Source: Hyphomonadaceae bacterium
GTDB taxonomy: Bacteria > Pseudomonadota > Alphaproteobacteria > Caulobacterales > Aquidulcibacteraceae
Reading direction: 5' to 3'
DNA: 64,000 nucleotides
Assembly (NCBI GenBank): GCA_019753175.1
Contig: JAIELK010000003.1
Span: 1 to 64,000, forward strand
Numbering within the stretch: the stretch's first letter is position 1; each line of letters starts with the position of its first letter. The notes beneath the pieces were generated by a model that did no database searches, was not told the DNA's origin, and worked only from the letters and a program-made list of their open reading frames with translations. Shown here piece by piece: positions 18,669 to 29,507 of this stretch. A program made the translations under genes and the position numbers.

Positions 18669-19834
18669 GTGCGGAACATGTCAGCCATGTCGCGGCGTGC
18701 GGCGGGCTCGGCCGGCTCGGCGTAACCAATCCGCGCCAGCATCTGCACGGTTTCGCCAGCGCCCGCGCCAAGCAGGGTTTTCGTCTCGGCGTAGAGGTCG
18801 GCCATTTCCTCGTACTCTTGCAGCGCCTGGCTCCACGGATGCATGGCGAGCCCGGCGGCGGTGGCGGCCAGGTTCATGCGCGCATACGCCATGCCGGCGA
18901 GCAGGCGCGTTGTCGGCGTATCGTCGGGCGTGGTGATCCATAGGAAGGCGGGCGCGCTGTCGACCTTGCGCTTCCAATCCGCGGCGGCTCGCTTGTTGGC
19001 GTTGGACTCGGGATCGACGATGTCGGCTTCATCGAGCATGCCGAGCGCGCGCAGCACGCCGGGAACCGGCACATCGATGTAGAGCCCGTCGCGATGGCGT
19101 GCGCGCTCGGCTTTGCCGAAGCGCAGCCATTGATAGGTCTCCACTTGCGCCCCGCGCGTGCGCATCTCGCGGTCGAACGCGCGCCAGACGAGGTCGCGGA
19201 TGGCAGCGACCTGGCTTGGTCCTGTTTCAGCATGGGCCGCGAGAGACGCCGCGCCGTTCGGCGGCGGCTCCATCCAGGCATCAGCAGCGCGCGCGACAGT
19301 GTTGAGGAGCTCTTCCGTGGGAATGCGGCTTTCATAATCGTTGCGATTGGTGCGGCGCGCGATGACGTGCTCGAACAAGCTATCCACGCCATCAGTGGGA
19401 GGACCGCCCTTGACGAGAATGCGGGCGAACGGCCGATTGTCCAATCGAGCGCCGCCATCCGGAGCGCCGTCAGGAAATATGCTCATTTCGCAGCCATTCC
19501 CCGTGTGTGCGATCGCCATCCAACATAGATACAGAAACGCCCCGCACCCCACGGTGATCTGCCGATCCAGCGGATCGGTGAACGGCAGGCGGCGCTCGAG
19601 ATCGCAATAGAGCAGCATTTCGTCCTCGCCGCGCAGCTCCACTTGCCAGGGCTGGGTATTGTGCGGGTTGGGCGCGAGGATGGCGTGGGCGAGCGCGAAC
19701 CGGCGCGGATCGGCTTCGCCCGAGCCGGGGGAGCGCCAGGCGGCGGCGTAATCGGGCGCGCTTGAAGGCGAACACGCTGACGTCGCAAAAGGGGTGGATG
19801 CGAGCAGGGCGAGCACGTGACGGCGCGATGGCAT
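18665..19834 (-). CDS. Nitroreductase-fold (Acg-like) FMN oxidoreductase
   Basis: AHAILAPNPHNTQPWQVEL, PTTRLLAGMAYARMNLAATAAGLAMHPWSQALQEY. Confidence 0.82.
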   Translation of the reverse strand: MPSRRHVLALLASTPFATSACSPSSAPDYAAAWRSPGSGEADPRRFALAHAILAPNPHNTQPWQVELRGEDEMLLYCDLERRLPFTDPLDRQITVGCGAFLYLCWMAIAHTGNGCEMSIFPDGAPDGGARLDNRPFARILVKGGPPTDGVDSLFEHVIARRTNRNDYESRIPTEELLNTVARAADAWMEPPPNGAASLAAHAETGPSQVAAIRDLVWRAFDREMRTRGAQVETYQWLRFGKAERARHRDGLYIDVPVPGVLRALGMLDEADIVDPESNANKRAAADWKRKVDSAPAFLWITTPDDTPTTRLLAGMAYARMNLAATAAGLAMHPWSQALQEYEEMADLYAETKTLLGAGAGETVQMLARIGYAEPAEPAARRDMADMFRT

Positions 19835-19845
19835 GGCGGCTCCGT

Positions 19846-19863
19846 ATGGTTCAAGCTTGAACC
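19846..19863. promoter_or_regulatory. Perfect 18-bp palindrome, candidate MarR operator
   Basis: TGGTTCAAGCTTGAACCA, 12 bp upstream of the nitroreductase start. Confidence 0.65.
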
Positions 19864-19925
19864 ACTATAGTTCTATGTTAAACTAAACCGCAGTCAAGGG
19901 CCGGCTTCGTGGGGGCGGTCCAGGA

Positions 19926-20363
19926 TCAGCGCAGCGTCTTGATCGCGCCGCGCGCCAGTTCGTCGGCGCGGTTGTTCATCTCGTTGTCGGCGTGGCCCTT
20001 CACCCACTTCCAGGTGATCTCGTGCCGCGAGGCGGCGGCTTCCAGCGCGCGCCAGAGGTCGTCATTCTTCACCGGCTTCTTGTCGGCGGTTTTCCAGCCG
20101 TTCTTCTTCCAGCCGTGAATCCATTTGGTGACGCCGTCCATGACATACTTAGAATCGGTGTGCAGGCGCACCTTCGCCGGCCGCTTCAGCGCGTTGAGCG
20201 CTTCGATCGCAGCGGTGAGCTCCATGCGGTTGTTGGTGGTGGCGGCCTCGGCGCCCGAGAGTTCCTTCTCGACGCCCGCGTAATGCAGGATCGCGCCCCA
20301 GCCGCCGGGGCCGGGATTGCCGCTGCACGCGCCGTCGGTCCAGATGTCGACCGTGTTGCTCAT
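19926..20363 (-). CDS. rnhA: Ribonuclease HI
   Basis: [22 protein letters not shown]. Confidence 0.96.
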   Translation of the reverse strand: MSNTVDIWTDGACSGNPGPGGWGAILHYAGVEKELSGAEAATTNNRMELTAAIEALNALKRPAKVRLHTDSKYVMDGVTKWIHGWKKNGWKTADKKPVKNDDLWRALEAAASRHEITWKWVKGHADNEMNNRADELARGAIKTLR

Positions 20364-20827
20364 GGCGGCGATGTAGGGGGATTCGGGGCGTCGCGGTCAG
20401 GGCGGCGAATGAGCCAGAAGATCATTGCGTTGGCTACACCGACGACCAATGCAATTGGAATCAGCTCGACATAAGACCGCATATCTCCGGCGGAGAGCGC
20501 AACCACCGTGATGCAGCCGGCAAGCGCGCCCACGATCGCGTAGTGCCAGAGGTCTCGCTTTTTCATTCGCTTCAACAACAAATGACTGGGTGGCCCCAAC
20601 AAGAACATCGCAGGATACCCGACTAGCATCGCTCCGACAAAGCCGAGCCCCGCCGCGCCCACGAGACTTTCGAAAAAACGGGGCGGGTCCCAGCTCATGA
20701 ACAGCAAGACGCCGAGGAACAGGGCTGGGATCGGTGGCGCCAGAAGCGCCAGCGCGAATCTGAAAGTGTTAGGCCCCAAACTTGGTCGCCCCCTAAGTCT
20801 CTCGATGCCACGCCAGCTTATCCGCAT
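20360..20827 (-). CDS. Hypothetical membrane protein
   Basis: Four hydrophobic stretches; ATGA-type overlap with rnhA. Confidence 0.6.
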   Translation of the reverse strand: MRISWRGIERLRGRPSLGPNTFRFALALLAPPIPALFLGVLLFMSWDPPRFFESLVGAAGLGFVGAMLVGYPAMFLLGPPSHLLLKRMKKRDLWHYAIVGALAGCITVVALSAGDMRSYVELIPIALVVGVANAMIFWLIRRPDRDAPNPPTSPP

Positions 20828-21746
20828 ACTCCAGCGGGTCCTTTGGCGTCACCGTCGCGCCCGCGGGCGTGGCGCTCCAGTCGGCGAGGCGGGTGGCGAA
20901 GAAGCGCAAAGCCGCGCCGCGGCCGAGCGTCTGCAGCGCCTCACGCTCGGCGTCTGACAGCGGCCGCACGCGCTCGTAGGCGGCGATCATCGTGGCGCCG
21001 CGCGTTGCGTTGTACTGAAAAGCCGGCTGGAAGCCGGCGGTCCGATCGAAACACCAAGCGTTGATGCACACCGCTAAATCGTAGGCGAGAAAGTCGGTGC
21101 AGGCGAAATAGAAATCGATGACGCCAGTCAGTGTATCGCCGACGAACAGCGCGTTGTCGGGAAAGAGATCGGCGTGGATGGCGCCGCGCGGCAGATCCGT
21201 TGGCCAAGCCGCGCGCACCTCGGCCATGTCGCGCTCGATGAAAGCGGCGAGGCCTGGGCGAAGCGCCTCTGACTGCGCCAGCCGCGGCTTGATCAACGCT
21301 TCCCAGCCGTCGAGCGAGAGCGCGTTCGGGCGTGTTGGCGCGAAGCCGTCGAGCGCCACATGCATGCGCGCGAGCGCCTCGCCGACGGCGGTGCAATGGG
21401 CAAGCGTCGGCTCGCGCGGCCAGACGCCGTCGAGAAACGTGACGATCAAAGCCGGCTTTCCCTGAACGCGCGCGAGCAGCGCGTCGTCGCGCGTCACGAT
21501 CGGTCGCGGCGCGGGAAAACCGCGTTGCGCCAGACGCTCCATCACGCCAACGAAGAACGGGAGATCTGCCTCGTTGGTGCGCTTCTCGAAAATCGTGAGG
21601 ATGAAGCGGCCGCGATCGGTGGTGAGCTTGTAATTGGTGTTCTCCACGCCCTCGGCGATGCCGTCGCAAGCGCGCAACGCGCCGAGATCGTAGCCGGCCA
21701 GCAGCGTCACGAGATCGCTGGCGGAGAGGGGTGTGTAGATGGCCAT
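20793..21746 (-). CDS. thrB: Homoserine kinase type II
   Basis: MAIYTPLSASDLVTLLAGYDLGALRACDGIAEGVENTNYKL, GAIHADLFPDNALF. Confidence 0.93.
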   Translation of the reverse strand: MAIYTPLSASDLVTLLAGYDLGALRACDGIAEGVENTNYKLTTDRGRFILTIFEKRTNEADLPFFVGVMERLAQRGFPAPRPIVTRDDALLARVQGKPALIVTFLDGVWPREPTLAHCTAVGEALARMHVALDGFAPTRPNALSLDGWEALIKPRLAQSEALRPGLAAFIERDMAEVRAAWPTDLPRGAIHADLFPDNALFVGDTLTGVIDFYFACTDFLAYDLAVCINAWCFDRTAGFQPAFQYNATRGATMIAAYERVRPLSDAEREALQTLGRGAALRFFATRLADWSATPAGATVTPKDPLEYADKLAWHRET

Positions 21747-21754
21747 GTCAGGCT

Positions 21755-21870
21755 TCTCCCTCTCCCGCCATGGGCGCGAGAGGGGCAGGGGCGAGGGTGG
21801 GGCTGAGTAGGTGCGCGCTGCGGTGCGCCGCCCCCTCACCCTGCCCTCTCCCCCTCGCGGGGGAGAGGGT
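21755..21870. repeat. Inverted pair of REP-like repeats
   Basis: CTCCCTCTCCCGCCATGGGCGCGAGAGGGGCAGGGG... facing ...CCCCCTCACCCTGCCCTCTCCCCCTCGCGGGGGAGAGGGT. Confidence 0.75.
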
Positions 21871-21890
21871 TTGCACTGATAGGCTGACGC

Positions 21891-22679
21891 TCATCTTCTC
21901 TCCACCCCCACGACATTGCGCGCTTCATCCAGCTGCACGACCCAGCGCGCGCGGTGATGGCCGTCGAGCATGGCGCGGGTGATGCGTTCGTAGTGCATGC
22001 AGAAGCGATCGAGGCGGCGTTCGTCGTCGCCGTTGAGCGCACGGCCGAGATTCTCAATTTCCTGTTCACCACGCCAGCGACGCACGATCTCCCAACTCGG
22101 CGCACGCAAATAGATGAAGGCGTCGAACGCATCGAAGAACGGTTGGTAACGCTCGGCCAAGTCCTTCGCGACCTGCGCGCGCCAGCGGCCGTCGGAATCT
22201 TCCTCGCGTTCGAGCGCATTGATCGGCGCCGGATCGAACGCAACCGCGCTGGCGCCGACGCACCAGCCGTCGAACAGGATCGCGTCGGGGCGGCCGACGA
22301 AGCGCGGCCAGTCGCCTTCCGGTGCACGGTCGTCGCTGGCTTTGTCGAAGCGCGGCAGCGGCGTTTGGGTTTCTGGCCCGGCTTTGCGCAGTGCGGCGAA
22401 CACGCTCATCGCCAGCCCGAGCGCGTGCGTTCCGGGCGGGCCGCGCGTCGCGAACAGCGGATGAAAGCGTCGCGCCAGTTCGGCGCGCTCGGCCCTGGTG
22501 AAGTACACGTCGTCGAGCGACAGGTGCGCCGTGCGAGGATGCGCGTCTACGTAGCGGCGGCATTGATAGCTCTTGCCCGAGCCTTGCGCGCCGGCGACGC
22601 CGATGAGGGGGATTGGCGCAGAGGTTCGCGCGCGCACTTCAGCGATAGCTTCGCCAATGATCGCGGCGACATCCGTCAC
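21891..22679 (-). CDS. P-loop kinase, D-glycerate 3-kinase-like
   Basis: [42 protein letters not shown]. Confidence 0.82.
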   Translation of the reverse strand: MTDVAAIIGEAIAEVRARTSAPIPLIGVAGAQGSGKSYQCRRYVDAHPRTAHLSLDDVYFTRAERAELARRFHPLFATRGPPGTHALGLAMSVFAALRKAGPETQTPLPRFDKASDDRAPEGDWPRFVGRPDAILFDGWCVGASAVAFDPAPINALEREEDSDGRWRAQVAKDLAERYQPFFDAFDAFIYLRAPSWEIVRRWRGEQEIENLGRALNGDDERRLDRFCMHYERITRAMLDGHHRARWVVQLDEARNVVGVERR

Positions 22680-23629
22680 TCCGCCAGCACGCGCGGCAGT
22701 TTGAACACCACGTCCTCTTGGGTTACGCGCACTTCCTCGACGCGCGCGTCAAAGCGCTGCGCGATCGCCGCGATCAGGTCTTCCACGAGATCCTCCGGCG
22801 CGCTGGCGCCAGCGGTGACGCCGACGCTGTGCACACCCTGGAACCAGCTCCAGTCGACGTTGTCGGCGGACGCGACCAGCCGCGCATCGCGCGCCCCGGC
22901 GCGGAGCGCGACTTCCACCAGACGAACGGAATTGGAGCTTTTCGGCGATCCGATCACCAACACCAGGTCCGCGCGCGCGGCCATCGCCTTGACCGCGTCC
23001 TGGCGGTTGGTGGTGGCGTAGCAGATGTCTTCCTTGTGTGGCGCGGCGACGCCGGGGAAGCGCCGCTGCAGCACGGCGACGATCTCGGCGGTGTCGTCCA
23101 CCGAGAGCGTTGTCTGCGTCACGAACGAGAGCTTTGCCGGATCGCGCGGCGTGAAGCGCGCCGCATCCTCGGCTGTCTCGATCAGCGCGATGGCACCGGC
23201 AGGCAGCTGGCCCATGGTGCCGATTACCTCGGGATGGCCGGCATGGCCAATCAGTACAATCTCGCGCTCCGCCTCGAAGTGGCGTTGGGCTTCCACATGG
23301 ACCTTGGAGACCAGCGGGCAGGTGGCGTCGACATAGGTCATGTCGCGCCGGCGCGCCTCGGCAGGAACCGCCTTCGGGACGCCGTGCGCGGAGAAGATCA
23401 CCGGCCGATCGTCGGGACAGGCGTCCAGTTCCTCCACGAATACCGCGCCCATCGCCTCCAACCGCTCAACCACGTGGCGGTTGTGGACAATCTCGTGGCG
23501 CACATAGACGGGCGGCCCCCACTTTCGGATCGCCTGCTCAACGATCTGAATGGCGCGGTCGACCCCCGCGCAAAACCCGCGCGGGGCGGCCAACAGGATG
23601 GAAATCGGGCGATTTTCGGGCGTCGGCAT
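22676..23629 (-). CDS. ispH: 4-hydroxy-3-methylbut-2-enyl diphosphate reductase
   Basis: [49 protein letters not shown]. Confidence 0.96.
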   Translation of the reverse strand: MPTPENRPISILLAAPRGFCAGVDRAIQIVEQAIRKWGPPVYVRHEIVHNRHVVERLEAMGAVFVEELDACPDDRPVIFSAHGVPKAVPAEARRRDMTYVDATCPLVSKVHVEAQRHFEAEREIVLIGHAGHPEVIGTMGQLPAGAIALIETAEDAARFTPRDPAKLSFVTQTTLSVDDTAEIVAVLQRRFPGVAAPHKEDICYATTNRQDAVKAMAARADLVLVIGSPKSSNSVRLVEVALRAGARDARLVASADNVDWSWFQGVHSVGVTAGASAPEDLVEDLIAAIAQRFDARVEEVRVTQEDVVFKLPRVLAE

Positions 23630-23761
23630 CGGTGCTCGGTTAGGCGCCGGGTTCAGTTGCGGCGGCTTGGCGGTGAAGCTATCACGATCCGTCGCCGATT
23701 GCCTGCGGGCGGGGTGAGGCATGCAGCCGCCGCTGCTGGCCCAAGGCGCCATGAGGTCAGA

Positions 23762-24421
23762 ATGAAGCTTCGGTCCGCTCTCGTGCTTTCCCTTAGCCTC
23801 GTGGCCGCGGCCTGCGCGTCCTCGCGTACGCCGGTGGTGGAGCTGCCGGGCGGGGTCACGCCGGAGGAAGAAAATGTCGAGATCACGCCACCGAACGCGT
23901 TCGAGCGCATGCTCGGCATGGACGACCGGCCCAATGTCGGCCCGTGTCCGCTGATGGGCGTGCTCTATGACAGCTCACGCATGGTGGACTTCGCCAGCGC
24001 TGACACGCAGCGCTACGCCAATATCGAGTACACAGCCGAGATGCAGGGCATTCGCGGGCTTTGCCGGTACGTCGATGATGATCCGATTACCATGAGCATC
24101 GAAGTCGACATGGCCTTCGGTCGCGGCCCCGCGGCTGAAAGCAGCCGCCAGACCTATCGCTATTGGGTGGCGGTGGCGCGGCGCGGGCGCGCGCCGATCG
24201 AGAAGGCGTACTTCGATGTCGACGTGCGCTGGGATCGCGGCGAGCAGGTGGTCACTCGCACCGAGACAATCGAGAACATCGTCATTCCACGGGCTAATGC
24301 GGAGATCTCGGGCGAGAACTTCGAGGTGCTGGTTGGATTTGAACTCACGCCCGAGCAACTGCAGTTCAATCGCGACGGTCGCCGCTTCCGCATCGACGCG
24401 GCCGATCGGCAAGGAAGTTAG
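23762..24421 (+). CDS. Hypothetical lipoprotein
   Basis: [21 protein letters not shown] lipobox. Confidence 0.7.
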   Translation: MKLRSALVLSLSLVAAACASSRTPVVELPGGVTPEEENVEITPPNAFERMLGMDDRPNVGPCPLMGVLYDSSRMVDFASADTQRYANIEYTAEMQGIRGLCRYVDDDPITMSIEVDMAFGRGPAAESSRQTYRYWVAVARRGRAPIEKAYFDVDVRWDRGEQVVTRTETIENIVIPRANAEISGENFEVLVGFELTPEQLQFNRDGRRFRIDAADRQGS

Positions 24422-24427
24422 GCCAAC

Positions 24428-24462
24428 TGCCTATTGCCTACCGCCTATTGCCTATTGCCTAT
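24428..24462 (+). repeat. Heptanucleotide tandem repeat, 5 units
   Basis: TGCCTAT TGCCTAC CGCCTAT TGCCTAT TGCCTAT immediately upstream of argS. Confidence 0.85.
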
Positions 24463-24469
24463 TGCTCCA

Positions 24470-26260
24470 ATGACAAAAGACCTCGCCGGCGCCTTGAGCG
24501 CGGCCAACGCCGCCGTGTTCGCAAAACTCGGGCTCGACGCCAAGCATGCGGAGGTGCGCCGTTCGGATCGTCCCGACCTCGCCGACTTCCAATGCAATGG
24601 CGCGCTGGCGGCGGCGAAGGCAGCGGCCAAGAAGCCGCAGGAGCTTGCCGGCGCAATCGCCGCGGCCTGGGATGCGGAAGACCTAGCGCCCGCGCCGCAG
24701 ATCGCGGGGCCGGGTTTTCTCAATTTCAAAGTGACAGCCAAGGCGCTCGCCGCGCGGGCGCGGGCTATCGCCGTGGATGCGCTCGCAGGCGCTGAGCGCG
24801 TTGCGGCGCCTCGGCGGGTGATCGTCGATTACGGCGGGCCGAATGTGGCCAAGGGCATGCATGTCGGGCACTTGCGCGCGTCGATCATCGGCGAAAGCGT
24901 CAAGCGCATTTATCGTTTTCGTGGCGATGAGGTGTGGGGCGACGCGCATTTCGGCGATTGGGGTTTCCAGATGGGGCTGATGATCGTCGCCATCGAGGAT
25001 GAGCTGGGCGGCTTGGGCGATGGCGCCAAACTCGACGCAAAGCTGAAGGCGCTGACGCTGGATTATCTCGAAGCGGCGTATCCGCGCGCGGCCGCGAAGG
25101 CGCGCGAAGACGCCGGCTTCCGCGATCGCGCGCGCAAAGCAACAGCGGCGCTGCAAGCGGGCGCCGAGCCGCACCGCACGCTCTGGAGGGCAATGCACGA
25201 CGTGTCGATGGCGGCGCAAAAGCGCGACTTCGCGGCGCTGGGCGTCAATTTCGATCTCTGGCTCGGCGAAAGCGACGCCGATCCGCTGATCCCGGACATG
25301 GTCAAGGATCTGGAGGCCAAGGGCCTGCTCGAAAACGATCAGGGCGCGCGCATCGTGCGCGTGGCGGGGCCGGGGGAGACCAAGAAGAAGAAACTCGATG
25401 ACGGCAGCGTCGTCGAGGTCGAGAGCCCCGATCCGCTGCTGGTGGTGTCGAGCGAGGGCTCGGCCATGTACGGCACGACCGATCTGGCCACCATCGTGCA
25501 GCGCGTGCGCGATCAGACGCCCGATCTGATCTTGTACGTCGTCGATCAGCGCCAGGCCGATCATTTCGAACAAGTGTACCGTGCTGCTGCGAAGGCCGGT
25601 TACATCGCGCGTGAGGCGCTCGAGCATGTCGGCTTCGGCACCATGAACGGGACCGACGGCAAGCCGTTCAAGACCCGCGCCGGGGGCGTCCTAAAACTCA
25701 ACGATCTGATCGGGCAGGCGGAAGAGAAAGCGCGCGAGCGACTACGCGAGAACGAGATTGGCAAGGACTTCTCGGAGCAGGAGTTCGAGGGCATCGCCCA
25801 CAAGGTCGCCATCGCCGCGATCAAGTTTGCCGATCTCATGAATTTCCGCGGAACCTCCTACGTGTTCGATCTCGACCGCTTCATGAGTTTCGAAGGCAAG
25901 ACCGGGCCTTACCTTTTGTACCAGGCGGTGCGGATCAAGAGCATCCTGCGCAAGGCTGAGGAGCAGGGGATCGCCGCCGGCCCCATCGCCGTCGACCACG
26001 ATGCCGCGCGCGCGCTCGCGCTCACGCTCGATGGCTTCGATCACGCGCTCACACTGGCCTACGAGAAAAAAGCCCCGCACTTCCTGGCCGAGCACGCCTA
26101 TGCATTGGCGCAGGCGTTCTCTGGATTCTACACCAACTGCCCAATTCTGCCGTCGGAAGGCGCGGTGCGCGCCTCGCGCCTGGCGTTGGCTGGCGCGACG
26201 CTGAAGCAGCTGACGTTGACGCTGGATCTGCTCGGGATCGACGCGCCGGAACGGATGTAG
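24470..26260 (+). CDS. argS: Arginine--tRNA ligase
   Basis: [38 protein letters not shown]. Confidence 0.96.
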   Translation: MTKDLAGALSAANAAVFAKLGLDAKHAEVRRSDRPDLADFQCNGALAAAKAAAKKPQELAGAIAAAWDAEDLAPAPQIAGPGFLNFKVTAKALAARARAIAVDALAGAERVAAPRRVIVDYGGPNVAKGMHVGHLRASIIGESVKRIYRFRGDEVWGDAHFGDWGFQMGLMIVAIEDELGGLGDGAKLDAKLKALTLDYLEAAYPRAAAKAREDAGFRDRARKATAALQAGAEPHRTLWRAMHDVSMAAQKRDFAALGVNFDLWLGESDADPLIPDMVKDLEAKGLLENDQGARIVRVAGPGETKKKKLDDGSVVEVESPDPLLVVSSEGSAMYGTTDLATIVQRVRDQTPDLILYVVDQRQADHFEQVYRAAAKAGYIAREALEHVGFGTMNGTDGKPFKTRAGGVLKLNDLIGQAEEKARERLRENEIGKDFSEQEFEGIAHKVAIAAIKFADLMNFRGTSYVFDLDRFMSFEGKTGPYLLYQAVRIKSILRKAEEQGIAAGPIAVDHDAARALALTLDGFDHALTLAYEKKAPHFLAEHAYALAQAFSGFYTNCPILPSEGAVRASRLALAGATLKQLTLTLDLLGIDAPERM

Positions 26261-26845
26261 CTAGCCGTTCCTTCTCGCCGCAGCGTGGGCCTTTTCCTCG
26301 ATCCAGTCCATTGCCGCGAACATCACGCCTGACAACACGAAAGTGACGTGGATGACCACGTACCAAAGCAATTCGCTTTCGCTATAATCGCTGATGTTCA
26401 TGAAGATCTTCAGCAGGTGGATGCCCGAGATGGCCACGATCGAGGCGATCAGCTTGATCTTGAGGCCTGAGAAATCGAGCGTTCCCATCCATTCCGGCCG
26501 ATCGCGATCCATCTGCGCGGTGTCCATTTTCGAGACGAAGTTTTCGTAGCCCGAGAACAGGATGATCAGCACCAGATTGCCGGCGAGCGAGAGGTCGACG
26601 AGCGTCAGCACCAAGAGGATGACGTCGGTCTCGTCCATCGACAACACGTTCGGCGCGGTCAGCAGCAGTTCGCGGAAGAAGGTGATGATCAGAATGGCGA
26701 GCGCTGCGATCAACCCGAGATAGACCGGCGCCATCAGCCAGCGGCTCAAATAGATGACGCTTTCGATCAGGTGCTCGATGGCGTTGGCGGTCTTCGACCC
26801 TTTCGAAGTGGCGGCAGTATCGTCGGCGTCCTGGGCCATGCGCAT
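26261..26845 (-). CDS. YqhA/UPF0114 family membrane protein
   Basis: IESVIYLSRWLMAPVYLGLIAALAIL, KLIASIVAISGIHLLKIFMN. Confidence 0.88.
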   Translation of the reverse strand: MRMAQDADDTAATSKGSKTANAIEHLIESVIYLSRWLMAPVYLGLIAALAILIITFFRELLLTAPNVLSMDETDVILLVLTLVDLSLAGNLVLIILFSGYENFVSKMDTAQMDRDRPEWMGTLDFSGLKIKLIASIVAISGIHLLKIFMNISDYSESELLWYVVIHVTFVLSGVMFAAMDWIEEKAHAAARRNG

Positions 26846-26985
26846 ATCCCCCGAGGCGCTTCTACGGAGAGCCGGTTGCGAGGCCAAGGGCTTCCCGCAT
26901 TGGGGGAAAAGCCCGTCTCCGCTCGTAGTCGGTTGTTGATCCGAACGCGACCGATGCGCATGATCCCGGTAAGGGGAGGACTCAC

Positions 26986-27420
26986 ATGTACGAACACGGA
27001 ATGATCGCGCCGGTGGTGGCGCTGGTGATCTGGTCGCTGGTCATGCTGATCTGGCTTTACGCCACGCGCATCCCGGCGATGTCGAAGGCCAAGGTAAAGC
27101 CGGGTGACGCCACCAAGGCGCAGATGGAGGCGCTGCCGAGCGCCAACGTCGCCAACAATTACAATCACCTGATGGAGCAGCCGACGCTGTTCTACGCCAT
27201 CTGCTTCGCGCTGCAGTTCATGGATCAGACCCAGCCGATCAATATCGGCCTCGCCTGGACCTACGTCGCCATCCGCGTGATCCACTCGGTCGTGCAGGCG
27301 ACGGTGAACATCATCATCGTGCGCTTCGCGATCTTCATGCTCGGCTCGCTGGTGCTGATGGCGCTGACTTTCCACGCCGCCGTCGCCAGCGGACTGGCGT
27401 GGTTCAACTGGCCATTCTGA
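26986..27420 (+). CDS. MAPEG family protein
   Basis: NNYNHLMEQPTLFYAICFAL..AWTYVAIRVIHSVVQAT. Confidence 0.9.
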   Translation: MYEHGMIAPVVALVIWSLVMLIWLYATRIPAMSKAKVKPGDATKAQMEALPSANVANNYNHLMEQPTLFYAICFALQFMDQTQPINIGLAWTYVAIRVIHSVVQATVNIIIVRFAIFMLGSLVLMALTFHAAVASGLAWFNWPF

Positions 27421-27427
27421 CTCGGCG

Positions 27428-28261
27428 TCAGTGCGACATGAGCAGCGGCAGGGCGGCGGCGTCGAGGATGTCCTTGGTCGCCCCGCCCAGCACGAACTCG
27501 CGCGCGCGCGAATGGCCGAACGCCCCCATCACCAGGAGGTTGGCTTTTACGCCAGCCGCGTGATCGAGAATGGTCGCGCCGACGCCGCTACGGCCGAGTT
27601 CGGCGGTGTCGGCGACTGCTTCAATGCCGTGCGTCCTGAGATAATCGATCAGCGGGGCGGCTGGGTCGCGCGCGATCGCCTTCTCGCCGCGCACGACCAG
27701 CACGCGCACGGTCTTGGCCTTGTGCAACAGCGGCAGCGCGTCGCCAACCGCACGCGCCGCTGTCTTGCTTTCATCCCAGGCGATGACGGCGACATCGAGC
27801 GAGAAGGGCGGGGGCTCGGCGTTGGGGACGAGGAGGCAGGGCCGGCCCGTCCCGAACAGCCAATCCTCGATCTCAAGCCGGCGCTCGACATCGTCACGCG
27901 GCAAGCCGAGGACCGAAAGATCGGATACGCGCCCGAGCGGACTGGTCTGCGATTCGCCGCGTGGCCAGTGCTCGGTGAACGCCAGCAGGTCGAACGTGAC
28001 GCCCGCTGCCCGAGCGGCGGACGCAAGATGGCTGTCGAGTTCGGCGGCTTTCGCCGCGGCGTTCTTCTCGACGTCGGCGGCCATGGACGCGAGCGTGGCG
28101 CCGGCAAGCCAGTGCCTGGGCGGATGCACGTCGAGACGCGGGCTGGTGACGCGCAGTTTGGCGCCGAAGGCGCTGGCCAGAGCACAGCCATAATCGATCA
28201 CGGCCGGCGCCGTCGGCGAGCCGTGAACGGCGAGATGAAGGTGAATGCGGCGAAAGCTCAT
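27428..28261 (-). CDS. Universal stress protein family
   Basis: ATILDHAAGVKANLLVMGAFGHSRAREFVLGGATKDILDAAALPLLMSH. Confidence 0.88.
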   Translation of the reverse strand: MSFRRIHLHLAVHGSPTAPAVIDYGCALASAFGAKLRVTSPRLDVHPPRHWLAGATLASMAADVEKNAAAKAAELDSHLASAARAAGVTFDLLAFTEHWPRGESQTSPLGRVSDLSVLGLPRDDVERRLEIEDWLFGTGRPCLLVPNAEPPPFSLDVAVIAWDESKTAARAVGDALPLLHKAKTVRVLVVRGEKAIARDPAAPLIDYLRTHGIEAVADTAELGRSGVGATILDHAAGVKANLLVMGAFGHSRAREFVLGGATKDILDAAALPLLMSH

Positions 28262-28421
28262 CGTCCCTCCCGAGTGATGCGACTGTTTTAATGACGGTGT
28301 GCGCGCCGGCAACGCCGAACCGCTTATGTTAGTGATTGGGGCCGCGCCAGAGGCGATGCGCCGCCGGAGGCGGCGCGCTCCAACCTCCAAACGCAATGAG
28401 AGCGGAAGCGCCGCACTCCTC

Positions 28422-29507
28422 CTACGGACGCGTGCGCCCATCGCGGTCCATCCCCGCGATCCATTCGCGCATCAGCGCGACGGCGCGGTCGTCGACAAGC
28501 TGGCGGCCGATCTCCGGCATCATGACGCCGGGATCGGTCGAGTCCATGCGATGCAGCAGGATCGAACGCTCGGGGTGGCCGGGCTCGATCGAAAACTCAT
28601 GCCCTGCGGAGCCGCGCCCGGCCGCCACCGGGCGCTTGTAAACACCCCAGCGGATCGGCTCGCTCTGCGACCAGCGCAGATCGAGGCCGGAGGTGTGGCC
28701 GGGGCCGTCGGGGTTATGACAATGCGCGCAATTCACGTCGAGATAAGCGCGCGCACGATCATGAAGCGAGCCGCTCGCAGGGTCATACGCGTCGGGCACG
28801 CGCGGCGTGGCTTCGCTCGGTCCATCCGCGAGCATGCCGGCGGCGCGCCAATGCGCGAGCTGGTTGCGGGCGCCGTCGATGTAGGCGAAGTCGCGATTGA
28901 GATTGCGTGCGGCGGGTCCGATCGGGGTGATGACGCCGGCGCGGTCGTGGCAGGCTTGGCATTCGTTGCGGTTGGGCACGGCCCAATCGAGCGCGATGCG
29001 TTCGCCGGCTTCATCGATGAAGCTCACCGGCAACGTCGCGCCGATGGGTGAGAGCGTCGCTTCGGTCTGCGCGTCGTTCCAGACATAAGGCAGCGCAATC
29101 CAGCCCTCGGCGCGCCGGATCAGCAGGCGCGTCTCCAGGAAGCGCACGTCCTCGGCGGGCCGGCGCATGTCGGCGGCGTACGCGAAGGTCTTGATCAGCA
29201 CCGTGCCGACCGGAAACTCGAACACGTCGCCTTCGCTGTAACGAGCCTGCGTTTCCGGCGGCACGTAGACATAGCGGAACTTCAATGCGCCATCCGACCA
29301 CAGCGGCGTGTTCAGATCGTAGGGCACGACGCCCGCATTGGGCTCGCGCGCGCCGGCGTCGGTGAAGAAGCGATAGGCCGACAACGTGCGCGCCGGCCGC
29401 TCGGCGGCGATGGCGGCGGCGTTCACTGGCGTGTGGTTGCTGACGCGCGCCATCGCGGAGACCGTGACCGCGATCGACAACACGACGGCGGCGGCGAAGC
29501 GCATCAA
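28422..29507 (-). CDS. SO_2930-like c-type cytochrome-domain protein
   Basis: NECQACHDRAG and NCAHCHNPDGPGHTSGLDLR; YDLNTPLWSDGALKFRYVYVP. Confidence 0.82.
   Translation of the reverse strand: MMRFAAAVVLSIAVTVSAMARVSNHTPVNAAAIAAERPARTLSAYRFFTDAGAREPNAGVVPYDLNTPLWSDGALKFRYVYVPPETQARYSEGDVFEFPVGTVLIKTFAYAADMRRPAEDVRFLETRLLIRRAEGWIALPYVWNDAQTEATLSPIGATLPVSFIDEAGERIALDWAVPNRNECQACHDRAGVITPIGPAARNLNRDFAYIDGARNQLAHWRAAGMLADGPSEATPRVPDAYDPASGSLHDRARAYLDVNCAHCHNPDGPGHTSGLDLRWSQSEPIRWGVYKRPVAAGRGSAGHEFSIEPGHPERSILLHRMDSTDPGVMMPEIGRQLVDDRAVALMREWIAGMDRDGRTRP

Noticed and set aside
22718-24421. 567-aa plus-strand ORF
   Set aside because: Its 5' two thirds are antisense to ispH; only the lipoprotein from 23762 is supported.
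24434-24469. Extended argS N-terminus ([12 protein letters not shown])
   Set aside because: Encoded by the heptamer repeat and not argS-like; ATG at 24470 is better supported.
28358-28376. GCGCCGCC-GGA-GGCGGCGC hairpin
   Set aside because: Short GC hairpin without a T-tract; such sequences are expected often in this composition.
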